Positions 8,285 through 16,035 of a stretch of DNA of 60,953 bases are shown one piece after another. Numbering within the stretch: the stretch's first letter is position 1; every line of letters begins with the position of its first letter. Under the pieces are notes generated by a model. The model did not search any database and was not told where the DNA came from. It saw only the letters and a program-made list of their open reading frames with translations. Position numbers and translations under genes: made by a program. Source of the DNA: DASPTT01 sp035623275 (GTDB taxonomy: Bacteria; Actinomycetota; Acidimicrobiia; Acidimicrobiales; UBA8190); the NCBI GenBank assembly GCA_035623275.1, contig DASPTT010000080.1, forward strand, positions 1 through 60,953, given 5' to 3'.

Positions 8285-9195
8285 TGGCGATTTCCCGACG
8301 AATCCCCCCCGACCACGGGCTCAGCGCCCGGATGTTCCTCACCGGCCTCCTGCTGGTCCTGCTGTACGCGGGCCTCATCGCCCTGCTCATCGCCATCGGC
8401 CTGCAGCTCGTGTTCGTCCTGATCATCGCCGGCGGCATGCTGTTCGTGCAGTACTGGTTCTCGGACAAGATCGCCCTCTTCGGCATGGGCGGGCACGAGG
8501 TGACACCCGAGCAGGAGCCGGAGCTGCACGCGGTCATCGACCGGCTGTGCGCGTTGGCGGACATGAAGAAGCCCCGTGTGGCCGTCGCCGAGGTCGACAT
8601 GCCCAACGCCTTCGCCACCGGGCGCAACCCCAAGAACGCGGTCGTGTGCGCGACTCGGGGCATCATGCGGCGCCTCGACGAGCCCGAGCTCGAAGCGGTG
8701 CTGGCGCACGAGCTCTCCCATGTCGCCCACCGCGACGTCGCCGTGATGACCATCGCCAGCTTCCTCGGCATGGTGGCGGGGATGATCACCCGGTTCACGC
8801 TCTACGCGGGCATGTTCGGGGGTTTCGACGACAGCAACAACCAGAACGGCGCGTTGATCGAGATCGCGGTGCTGGTCGTCTCGGCGCTGGTGTACGCCAT
8901 CAGCTTCCTGCTCACCATGGCGCTGTCGCGTTATCGCGAGCTCGCCGCGGACCGCTCGGGGGCCATCCTCATCGGCCGTCCCTCGCTCCTGGCCTCCGCC
9001 CTGGTGAAGGTGACCGGCGAGATGGCACGGATCCCCACCCGGGACCTGCGGGCGGCCGAGCACTTCAACGCCTTCTACTTCACACCGGCGCTGTCGAACG
9101 GGGCCAGCCTCTCGTCGCTGTTCTCGACGCACCCGCCGTTGCAGAAGCGCCTCGACCAGCTGGCCAAGCTCGAAGCCGAGCTCAACGCGTCGTGA
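8284..9195 (+). CDS. htpX: HtpX-like membrane zinc metalloprotease (M48)
   Basis: 303 aa. Two N-terminal spans (about 17-35 and 38-58), the zinc site HELSHVAH (142-149; H142, E143, H146), two more hydrophobic segments (about 153-170 and 190-213), and the SRYRELAADRSGA segment that supplies the third ligand (Glu). HtpX degrades damaged membrane proteins. It sits between pspA and pspAB, the actinobacterial arrangement for coupling membrane repair to protein clearance. Confidence 0.93.
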   Translation: MAISRRIPPDHGLSARMFLTGLLLVLLYAGLIALLIAIGLQLVFVLIIAGGMLFVQYWFSDKIALFGMGGHEVTPEQEPELHAVIDRLCALADMKKPRVAVAEVDMPNAFATGRNPKNAVVCATRGIMRRLDEPELEAVLAHELSHVAHRDVAVMTIASFLGMVAGMITRFTLYAGMFGGFDDSNNQNGALIEIAVLVVSALVYAISFLLTMALSRYRELAADRSGAILIGRPSLLASALVKVTGEMARIPTRDLRAAEHFNAFYFTPALSNGASLSSLFSTHPPLQKRLDQLAKLEAELNAS

Positions 9196-9232
9196 CCCCA
9201 CCGTCGCCGGCCGACCGGCCACCGAGGGCCTG

Positions 9233-9913
9233 ATGGGGTTGCTCGACGCCATCCGGGGCCGGACCAAGCCCGTGCGCGCCAACCTGGATGCGCTCTTCGC
9301 CCTGCCCGCCGCCGCGGTGACCCTTCAGGTCACCGCCGGGCTCGTCACCACCGGCCACGCAGGCGTGTGCTTCAAGCCGCCGGCCGGGCAGCCCTTTGCC
9401 CAGATGCAGGCCGACCTCGAGCAGCTGCTGCGCTCGGACACCTCGGGTGCGCCCGACGGCACCGCCTCCGTGCGTGATACCAGCGACAAGTACGGGTACC
9501 GCTGGATCCTCGTCGAGGCCGCCAACATCGACGACCTGGTGACCCGGGCGCACATGGTGCACTCCTCGCTCGAGGATGCCGGGTGGAGCACGCAGCTGCT
9601 GTGCTCGGTGTTCGGCTTCCGGCCCATGACCCCGGAGGAGACCGCCGCTGCGTCCGCCTCGGGGGACGCAGCGGCCGGTGCCCTGGCTGCCGGCGCCCCG
9701 GCGGCCGGCGACAGCGGGACGGACGCGGTGACGAGGCCGATCTTCCTCGTCTACCTGGCCAAGCAGGGCACCTTCTATCCCTTCGCCCCGGTCGGCCCCG
9801 AGCAGCGGGACAACGAGCTCGAGCTTCGGATCCGCGGGATGCTCGGCGACGACCTCCCGGTCGAGACGGACCTGGCCCGCTGGTTCCCGCTCTGGGACCT
9901 GCCCATCGGCTGA
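9233..9913 (+). CDS. pspAB: PspA-associated protein PspAB
   Basis: 226 aa. Starts MGLLDAIRGRTKPVRANLDALFALP, the family N-terminus, with internal landmarks GVCFKP and SDKYGYRWILVE, then an Ala/Gly linker (about 139-165) and the end IFLVYLAKQGTFYPFAP...WFPLWDLPIG. Its biochemical role is unknown; it is found beside pspA and htpX in actinobacteria and thought to work with PspA. The gap after htpX is 37 bases, so it belongs to the same operon. Confidence 0.85.
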   Translation: MGLLDAIRGRTKPVRANLDALFALPAAAVTLQVTAGLVTTGHAGVCFKPPAGQPFAQMQADLEQLLRSDTSGAPDGTASVRDTSDKYGYRWILVEAANIDDLVTRAHMVHSSLEDAGWSTQLLCSVFGFRPMTPEETAAASASGDAAAGALAAGAPAAGDSGTDAVTRPIFLVYLAKQGTFYPFAPVGPEQRDNELELRIRGMLGDDLPVETDLARWFPLWDLPIG

Positions 9914-9923
9914 GGGGGACACC

Positions 9924-10946
9924 TCAGCCGGCGTACGGATCCCAGGCCGGCGGCCCTTCGTCGAGCGCGAGCAGCTCCCCGTGCACCTCGTCGACGAAGC
10001 GCGCCGGCTCCAGCGCGCTCGGCGCGTCGACGAGGTGCAGGGCAGGCGTGACGGCGCCCGCGCCGTCGAAGGCCCATCGCGCGCCGGCGCCCTCGGCCGC
10101 CGACAGCGCCTCGGCCATGGCGCTCAGGTCCACCCGGGGACGCGGCCGGCGGCTCTCGAGCCGGACCCACGTCTCGTAGCGGAACCGCACCTCGTAGCGG
10201 CGCCCCCAGAGCGTGGCGATCCGGAGGCAGGCCGTCGCGCTGTGGATCGCCGCGGGATGGACCGGCCGCCCACCCCAGGCGGTTGCCGCCGTCGCCGTCG
10301 CCGTCGCCGCCGTCGCCGGGACGTCTGCCACCCGCACGATGGCCAGATCGGCGTCCGGACGCTCCTCGATCGTGACCGCACCCGACGCCAGCGCGGCGAC
10401 CGACGCGTCGTAGGCCCGAGCCTCGCGGCCCCAGAGGGCCTCGTGGTCCTCCGGATGCTCGGCGATGCCCGGGAGCAACGCCAGCGCAGCCCGGGCGGCG
10501 GTGGAGCACACCTCGAGCCAGTCGGTCGGACGATGCGCGCCTCGGAGCGCGTCGAGCGGCGAGCGCTCGGGATCGGCCACCGCGGCCAGGGCGAACGAGA
10601 CGAGCGCGCCGGCCCGGCCGGTCACCACCCCGAAATCGCCGACACGCGCCGCTTCGACCAGCAGCCCGGCGTGCGCCGCGGCCAGGCCCTCCACCGTGAG
10701 GAACGCGAGGGCGACGAGCCCGTCCTCGTCGTAGTGGTCGATGGACACGGCGTCCACGTCGGGCACGAGGTCCGGGCGCTCCAGCGCGCGCAGTGCGATC
10801 TCGGCGGAGAGGTCCGCTCGCAGCGCATCGGGGGTCGGGGTGCGAGGCCAGTGCGACAGCGTGCAGACGGTCCCCGGTCTGGGCGCCCCGTCCACGATCA
10901 GGTGCGGCCGCCCCCCGAGGTCCTGCGCCGGGACGTAGTGCCTCAC
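9924..10946 (-). CDS. Conserved actinobacterial protein, perhaps DUF6687 family
   Basis: 340 aa from a GTG that overlaps the preceding stop (GTGA, 10943-10946). I recall the pattern DGAPRPGTVCTLSHWP...DLSAEIALRALERPDL...DHYDEDGLVALAFL...ARVGDFG...FALAAVADPERSPLD as a conserved family of unknown function, likely DUF6687; the number is from memory. DHYDEDGL resembles the first motif of DHH phosphoesterases (HxDxDG), which is only a hint. The middle includes an Ala/Thr run encoded by a GCCGTC-type repeat. It is the last gene of the fumC operon. Confidence 0.75.
   Translation of the reverse strand: MRHYVPAQDLGGRPHLIVDGAPRPGTVCTLSHWPRTPTPDALRADLSAEIALRALERPDLVPDVDAVSIDHYDEDGLVALAFLTVEGLAAAHAGLLVEAARVGDFGVVTGRAGALVSFALAAVADPERSPLDALRGAHRPTDWLEVCSTAARAALALLPGIAEHPEDHEALWGREARAYDASVAALASGAVTIEERPDADLAIVRVADVPATAATATATAATAWGGRPVHPAAIHSATACLRIATLWGRRYEVRFRYETWVRLESRRPRPRVDLSAMAEALSAAEGAGARWAFDGAGAVTPALHLVDAPSALEPARFVDEVHGELLALDEGPPAWDPYAG
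10285..10318. repeat. GCCGTC-type microsatellite inside a gene
   Basis: Imperfect three- and six-base repeats encode an Ala/Thr stretch in the conserved 340-aa protein. The length may vary between strains. Confidence 0.6.
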
Positions 10947-11218
10947 GCCGAGGCGTCGATGCGGCGCGCCAGCGCCAGGTCCGCCGCCGTGAGCCCCCCG
11001 GCGTCGTGCGTCGTGAGGCGCAGCGTGACCTCGTTCCAGCGGATGTCGATGTCGGGGTGGTGACCCATCTCCTCGGCCAGCGAGGCGACGTGGTTCACGA
11101 ACACCATGGCGGCGGCGAAGTCCCGGCCCTTCCACCGCCGGACGATCTCGTCGCCCTGGCGCTCCCAGGCCGAGCCGGCCAGCCCGGCGTCGACGGCCGC
11201 TGGGTCGAGGATGCCCAT
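10943..11218 (-). CDS. 4a-hydroxytetrahydrobiopterin dehydratase (PCD/DCoH)
   Basis: 91 aa. The pterin carbinolamine dehydratase core is complete: FVNHVASLAEEMGHHPDI (40-57), WNEVTLRLTTHDAGGLT (61-77), with H53, H54, W61 and H71 in the active-site positions. It would regenerate pterin cofactor after an aromatic amino acid hydroxylase, but no such hydroxylase lies in the window; stand-alone copies are common and some help molybdopterin enzymes. Four bases separate it from the fumC stop and it overlaps the next gene by four. Confidence 0.9.
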   Translation of the reverse strand: MGILDPAAVDAGLAGSAWERQGDEIVRRWKGRDFAAAMVFVNHVASLAEEMGHHPDIDIRWNEVTLRLTTHDAGGLTAADLALARRIDASA

Positions 11219-11222
11219 CGTC

Positions 11223-12611
11223 TCAGGGATGGATCATGTCCTCGGGGCGCACCGCGCTGTCGAATTCCTCGGCAGAGAGGTATCCCAGTGCGAGCGCCGC
11301 CTCCCGGAGCGTCGTCTTGTCCTTGTGCGCCTTCTTGGCCACGTCGGCCGCCTTGTCGTAGCCGATGATCGGGTTGAGCGCGGTGACGAGCATGAGGGAG
11401 TTGGCCAGGTGCTCCTGGATGCGGTCGACGTCGGGCTCGAGGCCGTCCACGGCGAACTCCCGGAACGTCGTGCACGCGTCGGTCAGCAGCAAGATCGAGT
11501 GCAGCACGTTGTGGATGATGACCGGCTTACAGACGTTGAGCTCGAGGTTGCCCCGGCTCCCGGCGACCGCCACGGCGGTGTCGTTCCCCATGACCTGGAT
11601 GCACACCATGATCATCGCCTCGCACTGCGTCGGGTTCACCTTGCCCGGCATGATCGAGGACCCGGGCTCGTTCGGCGGCAGGACGAGCTCGCCGAGGCCG
11701 CTGCGGGGCCCGGATCCGAGCCAACGGATGTCGTCGGCGATCTTCATGAGCGACACCGCCAGCGTCCGCAGCGACCCACTGGCGTGGACGAGGGCGTCGT
11801 GGGCGGCGAGCGCGGCGAACTTGTTCGGTGCGGACACAAAGGGCAGGCCGGTGATCTCGGCGATGTGGGCCGCGCTGCGCTCGCCGAACTCGGGATGCGT
11901 GTTGAGGCCCGTCCCCACCGCCGTGCCGCCGAGCGCGAGCTCGAAGAGCCCCGGCAGGTCGGCGTCGATGCGGGCCACGTCGGCGTCGAGCTGGGCCACG
12001 TAGCCCGAGAACTCCTGGCCGAGGGTCAGGGGCACGGCGTCCATCAGATGGGTCCTGCCGATCTTGACGATGTCCTCGAACACCCCTGCCTTGGCCGCGA
12101 GCGCGTCGCGCAGGCGCCGCACCGAGGGGAGCAGGCGGTGCACGAGCTGCTCCGCCGCGGCGATGTGCATGGCCGTGGGGAACGTGTCGTTGGACGACTG
12201 AGACATGTTGACGTGGTCGTTCGGGTGCACCGGCGATTTCGAGCCGAGCTCGCCGCCCGCCAGCTCGATGGCCCGGTTGGCGATGACCTCGTTGGCGTTC
12301 ATGTTGGTCTGCGTGCCGCTCCCCGTCTGCCAGATCCGCAGCGGGAAGTGGTCGTCGAGCCGGCCGTCCGTGACCTCCTTCGCCGCCTGCTCGATCAGGT
12401 GCCCGAGCGCTGGGTCGAGCTTGCCCAGCTCGACGTTGGTCTGCGCAGCCGCGTCCTTGAGGATGCCGATGGCCCGGATCAGCGGGCGGGGCATGGTGTC
12501 GCCGCCGATCGGAAAGTGGACCAACGACCGGGCCGTCTGTGCACCCCAATAGCGGTCGCCGGGAACCTCGATCGGCCCCATGGAATCGGTCTCGATGCGT
12601 ACCGTGCTCAC
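11223..12611 (-). CDS. fumC: Fumarate hydratase, class II
   Basis: 462 aa. Interconverts fumarate and malate in the TCA cycle as a homotetramer. Signature GSSIMPGKVNPTQ (317-329) with S318, catalytic GRTHLMD with H188, SGTQTNMN (98-105) and HPNDHVNMSQSSND (129-142) are all present and numbered as in E. coli FumC. The start is GTG at 12611, with CGAGGTGAGCC ahead of it as ribosome site. It leads a three-gene operon (fumC, pterin dehydratase, conserved protein) and diverges from ald. Confidence 0.97.
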   Translation of the reverse strand: MSTVRIETDSMGPIEVPGDRYWGAQTARSLVHFPIGGDTMPRPLIRAIGILKDAAAQTNVELGKLDPALGHLIEQAAKEVTDGRLDDHFPLRIWQTGSGTQTNMNANEVIANRAIELAGGELGSKSPVHPNDHVNMSQSSNDTFPTAMHIAAAEQLVHRLLPSVRRLRDALAAKAGVFEDIVKIGRTHLMDAVPLTLGQEFSGYVAQLDADVARIDADLPGLFELALGGTAVGTGLNTHPEFGERSAAHIAEITGLPFVSAPNKFAALAAHDALVHASGSLRTLAVSLMKIADDIRWLGSGPRSGLGELVLPPNEPGSSIMPGKVNPTQCEAMIMVCIQVMGNDTAVAVAGSRGNLELNVCKPVIIHNVLHSILLLTDACTTFREFAVDGLEPDVDRIQEHLANSLMLVTALNPIIGYDKAADVAKKAHKDKTTLREAALALGYLSAEEFDSAVRPEDMIHP

Positions 12612-12772
12612 CGGCTCACCTCGTCACGCCTGCGCCCACCTCGTAACCTAGCCCGCTCGGCTATGCGCCCGAATCGCCGCATCGGATCGCCCGATGGCCG
12701 ATCGCACGGGGCGCGGGGCCACGAAAGCCGATCCCGGCAAGTCGACGGGCCGACGACCGCGCCGGGGCGCAC

Positions 12773-12778
12773 TAGCGT
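12773..12778 (+). promoter_or_regulatory. -10 box, leaderless promoter of ald
   Basis: TAGCGT, 7 bases before the GTG at 12786, in the 174-base region shared with fumC. On the other strand TAGGTT (12646-12651) is a weaker -10 candidate for fumC with a leader of about 30 bases. Confidence 0.5.
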
Positions 12779-12785
12779 CGCCCCC

Positions 12786-13898
12786 GTGATCGTCGGCGTG
12801 CCCGCGGAGGTCAAGCCCGGGGAGAACCGCGTGGCCCTCACCCCCGACGGGGCACGCGAGCTGGTCGCCCATGGGCATCGCGTCCTGGTCGAGAACGGTG
12901 CGGGTTCTGGCTCGTCGATCACCGATGCCGACTTCCTCGCCGGCGGTGCCGAGCTCGTCGACACGGCCGGCGCGTGGAGCGCGCAGCTCGTCCTCAAGGT
13001 CAAGGAGCCCCAGGTGTCCGAGGGCGGCTTCCTTCGCAGGGACCTGGTCCTCTTCGGCTACCTCCACATCGCCGCCTATCCCGGTCTCGCCCACATGCTC
13101 CTGCAGAGCGGGACCACGGCCATCGCCTACGAGACGGTGCGGGACGCGTCCGGGGCCCTCCCCCTGCTCGCCCCCATGAGCGAGGTGGCGGGGCGGCTGG
13201 CGCCCCAGATCGGCGCCCATTTCCTGGAGCGAGGCCACGGTGGTCGCGGCGTCCTCCTCGGCGGCGCGCCCGGCGTCCGCCCGGCGCGTGTCGTCGTGCT
13301 CGGTGCCGGTACGGTCGGCTCCAATGCCGCGTGGATCGCTCAGGGCATGGAGGCCGAGGTGATCCTGATCGACCGGAACCTCGACCGGTTGCGGCTGGTG
13401 GACCAGATCCACCGGGGCCGGATCATGACACTCGCCTCCAACCGGGGCGTCATCGAGCGATCCCTGGCCGAGGCCGACCTCGTCATCGGCGCCGTCCTCG
13501 TACCGGGGGCCAAGGCGCCGGTCATCGTGACCGAGGAGATGGTGGCCACGATGAAGCCCGGTTCGGTGATCGTCGACGTGGCCGTGGACCAGGGTGGCTG
13601 CGTGGCCACGACCGTGGAGACGACACACGAGCACCCGATCGTCCTCCGCCACGACGTCCTGCACTACGGCGTCGGCAACATCCCCGCCGCGGTCCCCAAC
13701 ACCTCCACCTACGCGTTGACCAACGCCACCTTCCCATACGTGCTGGCCCTGGCCGACCACGGGGTCCGACACGCGGTCGAGACGGCCCCCGGGCTGGCCG
13801 AGGGCATCACCACGGCAGCGGGTGCGGTGGTCAACCCGGCAGTGGCGGAGGTGCTCGGACGAGCTGCCGTCGACTTCCGCGAGGTGATCGCCGGTTAG
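12786..13898 (+). CDS. ald: Alanine dehydrogenase
   Basis: 370 aa, usual length. NAD-dependent interconversion of alanine and pyruvate plus ammonia. Substrate residues match the M. tuberculosis enzyme: R15 in ENRVALTP, K73 in LKVKEP, H94 in YLHIAA. The dinucleotide loop is VVLGAGTVGSNAA, and GAVLVPGAKAP and VDVAVDQGG are family blocks. The GTG start is set by the -10 box. The stop TAG shares the tetranucleotide TTAG with the TAA stop of the convergent LLM gene. Confidence 0.96.
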   Translation: MIVGVPAEVKPGENRVALTPDGARELVAHGHRVLVENGAGSGSSITDADFLAGGAELVDTAGAWSAQLVLKVKEPQVSEGGFLRRDLVLFGYLHIAAYPGLAHMLLQSGTTAIAYETVRDASGALPLLAPMSEVAGRLAPQIGAHFLERGHGGRGVLLGGAPGVRPARVVVLGAGTVGSNAAWIAQGMEAEVILIDRNLDRLRLVDQIHRGRIMTLASNRGVIERSLAEADLVIGAVLVPGAKAPVIVTEEMVATMKPGSVIVDVAVDQGGCVATTVETTHEHPIVLRHDVLHYGVGNIPAAVPNTSTYALTNATFPYVLALADHGVRHAVETAPGLAEGITTAAGAVVNPAVAEVLGRAAVDFREVIAG

Positions 13899-14884
13899 TC
13901 GTCGCGTGATCCGAACGCCTCGGTGAGGGTCTTGCCGGCAAGCCGCAAGTGGTCGAGGTCGTACGCGTCCTGCATGTTGAAGACCATGCCGTCGAGCCCG
14001 GCGTCGAGGTGTTGCGCGACCTGGGCCACCACCGCGTCGGGGTCGCCGGCCACGACGAACGCCCGGACGACGTCGGGGTCGACGCCACGGCGGGCGGCGG
14101 TGTCGGCGACCAGGCGGTCCACCTCGGCCGCCGACGACGCGATGATCAGGGTGGCCAGCTTGGTCTTGGTGATGACGTCGTAGTCGCGCCCCGCGTCGTC
14201 GCAGTGACGCCGAAGCACGTCGAGCTTGTGGCGGATCTCCTCGACACTGCCGAAGAGATTGCAGGCGTCCGCATAGCGGGCCACCAGCCGCAGCGTCTTG
14301 CGCTCGCCCGACCCGCCGACGAGGATCGGCGGCCCTCCGGCCTGGACCGGCCGGGGACGGTTGACGGCACGGTCGATCCGGTAGTGGTGACCTTCGAAGC
14401 TCGGCGCGTCCTCCGTGAACATCGCCCGGCAGATCCGAAGGGCTTCCTCGAGCCGCTCGAAGCGCTCGGAGAGCGGTGGGAAGGCGAAGCCGAGGCCCTG
14501 GTGCTCGGTGTCGAACCAGGCGGCACCGATGCCGAGCACGGCACGGCCACGCGAGATCACGTCGATGGCGGTGACCTGCTTGGCCAGGAGCGCGGGGTTC
14601 CGGTACGTGACGCCGGTGACCATGGCGCCGAGCCGCGCACGGCGGGTTCGCGCGGCCAGCGCCCCGAGCAGCGTGTAGGACTCGAACATCGGCTCGTCGA
14701 GCGTGCCCACCATGGGGATCTGGAACAGGTGGTCCATCACCCAGAGCGAATCGAAGCCGGCCTCCTCCGCGGTGGTGGCGATGGTGGCGACCTGCTCGAA
14801 GAGGCCGGGTTCCCCGCCGGCGCGGGCGGATTCGGGATAGGTGAAGCTCGGGATCTGCAGGCCGAAGCGGGTGACGAGTGCCAT
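13895..14884 (-). CDS. LLM class F420-dependent oxidoreductase (Rv1855c-like)
   Basis: 329 aa from the ATG at 14884; the GTG three codons upstream (14893) is an alternative. Luciferase-like barrel: FGLQIPSF, EAGFDSLWVMDHLFQIP, TRRARLGAMVTGVTYRNPALLAK, DVISRGRAVLGIGAAWF and INRPRPVQAGGPPILVGGSGERKTL (the last with V at its second position here) are the blocks of the TIGR03560-type subfamily. It should use F420; substrate unknown. It is next to and co-directional with the NYN nuclease gene, ten bases downstream. Confidence 0.87.
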   Translation of the reverse strand: MALVTRFGLQIPSFTYPESARAGGEPGLFEQVATIATTAEEAGFDSLWVMDHLFQIPMVGTLDEPMFESYTLLGALAARTRRARLGAMVTGVTYRNPALLAKQVTAIDVISRGRAVLGIGAAWFDTEHQGLGFAFPPLSERFERLEEALRICRAMFTEDAPSFEGHHYRIDRAVNRPRPVQAGGPPILVGGSGERKTLRLVARYADACNLFGSVEEIRHKLDVLRRHCDDAGRDYDVITKTKLATLIIASSAAEVDRLVADTAARRGVDPDVVRAFVVAGDPDAVVAQVAQHLDAGLDGMVFNMQDAYDLDHLRLAGKTLTEAFGSRDD

Positions 14885-14894
14885 GGCCGTCACG

Positions 14895-15275
14895 CTAGCG
14901 GCGGTGGTCCTCGCCCAAGCGACGGCGAAATGCCGTCGCGGCCTCCACCTGCGCGCCGGCGGCGCGGACCCGGGCGGCCAGGGCGGTGTCGGAGGTCACG
15001 ACCATCAGCTGACCGGGCTCGTCGCTGGCCTCGACCAAGGCGGCGATCACGTCGTCCGCCGCGTTCGGGCCGCCGGGGGCGAAGCAGACCTCGACCTCGC
15101 CGTCGTCGAGGTCCACGGGGCGGCCGTCGAAGACGACCGTGCACGCGCCCCCGAGGCGGGTCGCACCGGCGGCCTCGATCGTGCGGACCAGTGCCCGCTG
15201 CGCCGCGGGCCGATCCCGCCACCAGCCGTCCGGGCGCGAGCCGATCACGTTCATCCCGTCCACGATCAGCTGCAT
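14895..15275 (-). CDS. NYN-domain (YacP-like) putative ribonuclease
   Basis: 126 aa from the ATG at 15275. PIN-like NYN fold: VDGMNVIGSRPDGWW (5-19) supplies D6 and N9, NAADDVIAAL (71-80) supplies D74/D75, and VVTSDTALAARVRAAGA supplies D96. These acidic residues would bind the metal ions that cut RNA. Related YacP/Rae1 proteins cleave mRNA on the ribosome. The target here is unknown. Upstream codons in the frame are Arg rich and unlikely to be translated. Confidence 0.82.
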   Translation of the reverse strand: MQLIVDGMNVIGSRPDGWWRDRPAAQRALVRTIEAAGATRLGGACTVVFDGRPVDLDDGEVEVCFAPGGPNAADDVIAALVEASDEPGQLMVVTSDTALAARVRAAGAQVEAATAFRRRLGEDHRR

Positions 15276-15388
15276 GGTTCCCGTCCGCCGTTGTGGTCGA
15301 CGGGTCCGCCGGCTCCGCCGCTGCACCGCCCGCGGTTACGGTTGACCACGTCCGGTTCCACGCTGTGCCCCGGTGCCGGAGGAGGTCG

Positions 15389-16030
15389 ATGCGCGCACGC
15401 CTCGTCGCACGAGGTGAGGAGGAAGCCCCGGAGACGGCCGGCCTCGCGCTGGTGAGCCTCCTGGTCTCGCTGCTCGTCGTCGGTCTCCTGGCCGTCTTCG
15501 CCGTGGTCGCCTTGAACGGCGACACGACCTCGACCCCGGGGCTGGGCGTCACCGGTTCGTCGAGCGGGTCGTCGAGCGGGTCCTCGAGCGGGTCCTCGAA
15601 CGGGTCCTCGAGCGCCGCCTCGGGGGGATCGCCTTCGGGAGCCGGGGGCATCGTGGCCGAGGCGGCCGACTCGGTGGCCCGACAGAACCTCGGCGCCGCC
15701 CTGTCGCTGGCCGACGAGGTCGCAGCCTCGACGGGCGACTACGGGCAGATCGGCCCGGCCGCTCTGAGCGGGCAGGCGCGTGGGCTCGCGTTCGTCTCCG
15801 GACCCTCGACGGCGGCTTCGGTCGTCAGCGTGTCGCCCGGCGGTGGTGGTGTGGCCATGGCCGTGCGCTCGGCGACCGGCACATGCTGGCTGGCATGGCG
15901 CTCCGGCGGGAGCACCTGGTACGGCGTGGCCGTCAGCGGGAATGCCTGCGGCGCGCCCGCGTTGTCGGCACCGCCGGCCCCCGGCGTGGGCCCGATCCGC
16001 TGGCAGCAAGGGGTCTTCCCGGCGCCCTGA
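15389..16030 (+). CDS. Pilin-like secreted or membrane-anchored protein
   Basis: 213 aa. After a charged leader (1-17) comes G18 and an unbroken hydrophobic helix (about 19-42, beginning LALVSLLVSLLVVGLL), the layout of a type IV prepilin. However, position +5 after the likely cut is Val/Ser rather than the usual Glu. A Ser/Gly linker (about 57-76) leads to a C-terminal domain with two Cys (C166, C187), spaced as for a pilin disulfide. The ATG follows CCGGAGGAGGTCG, a very strong ribosome site. No other pilus gene is in the window, so pilin function is inference. Confidence 0.7.
   Translation: MRARLVARGEEEAPETAGLALVSLLVSLLVVGLLAVFAVVALNGDTTSTPGLGVTGSSSGSSSGSSSGSSNGSSSAASGGSPSGAGGIVAEAADSVARQNLGAALSLADEVAASTGDYGQIGPAALSGQARGLAFVSGPSTAASVVSVSPGGGGVAMAVRSATGTCWLAWRSGGSTWYGVAVSGNACGAPALSAPPAPGVGPIRWQQGVFPAP
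15554..15613. repeat. 12-bp tandem repeat, 5 copies, coding a Ser/Gly linker
   Basis: Units at 15554, 15566, 15578, 15590 and 15602, consensus GGGTCCTCGAGC with one to three changes per copy. Each unit codes four residues (Gly-Ser-Ser-Ser/Asn), so copy changes keep the frame and would lengthen or shorten the linker. Confidence 0.9.
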
Positions 16031-16035
16031 GCGAC

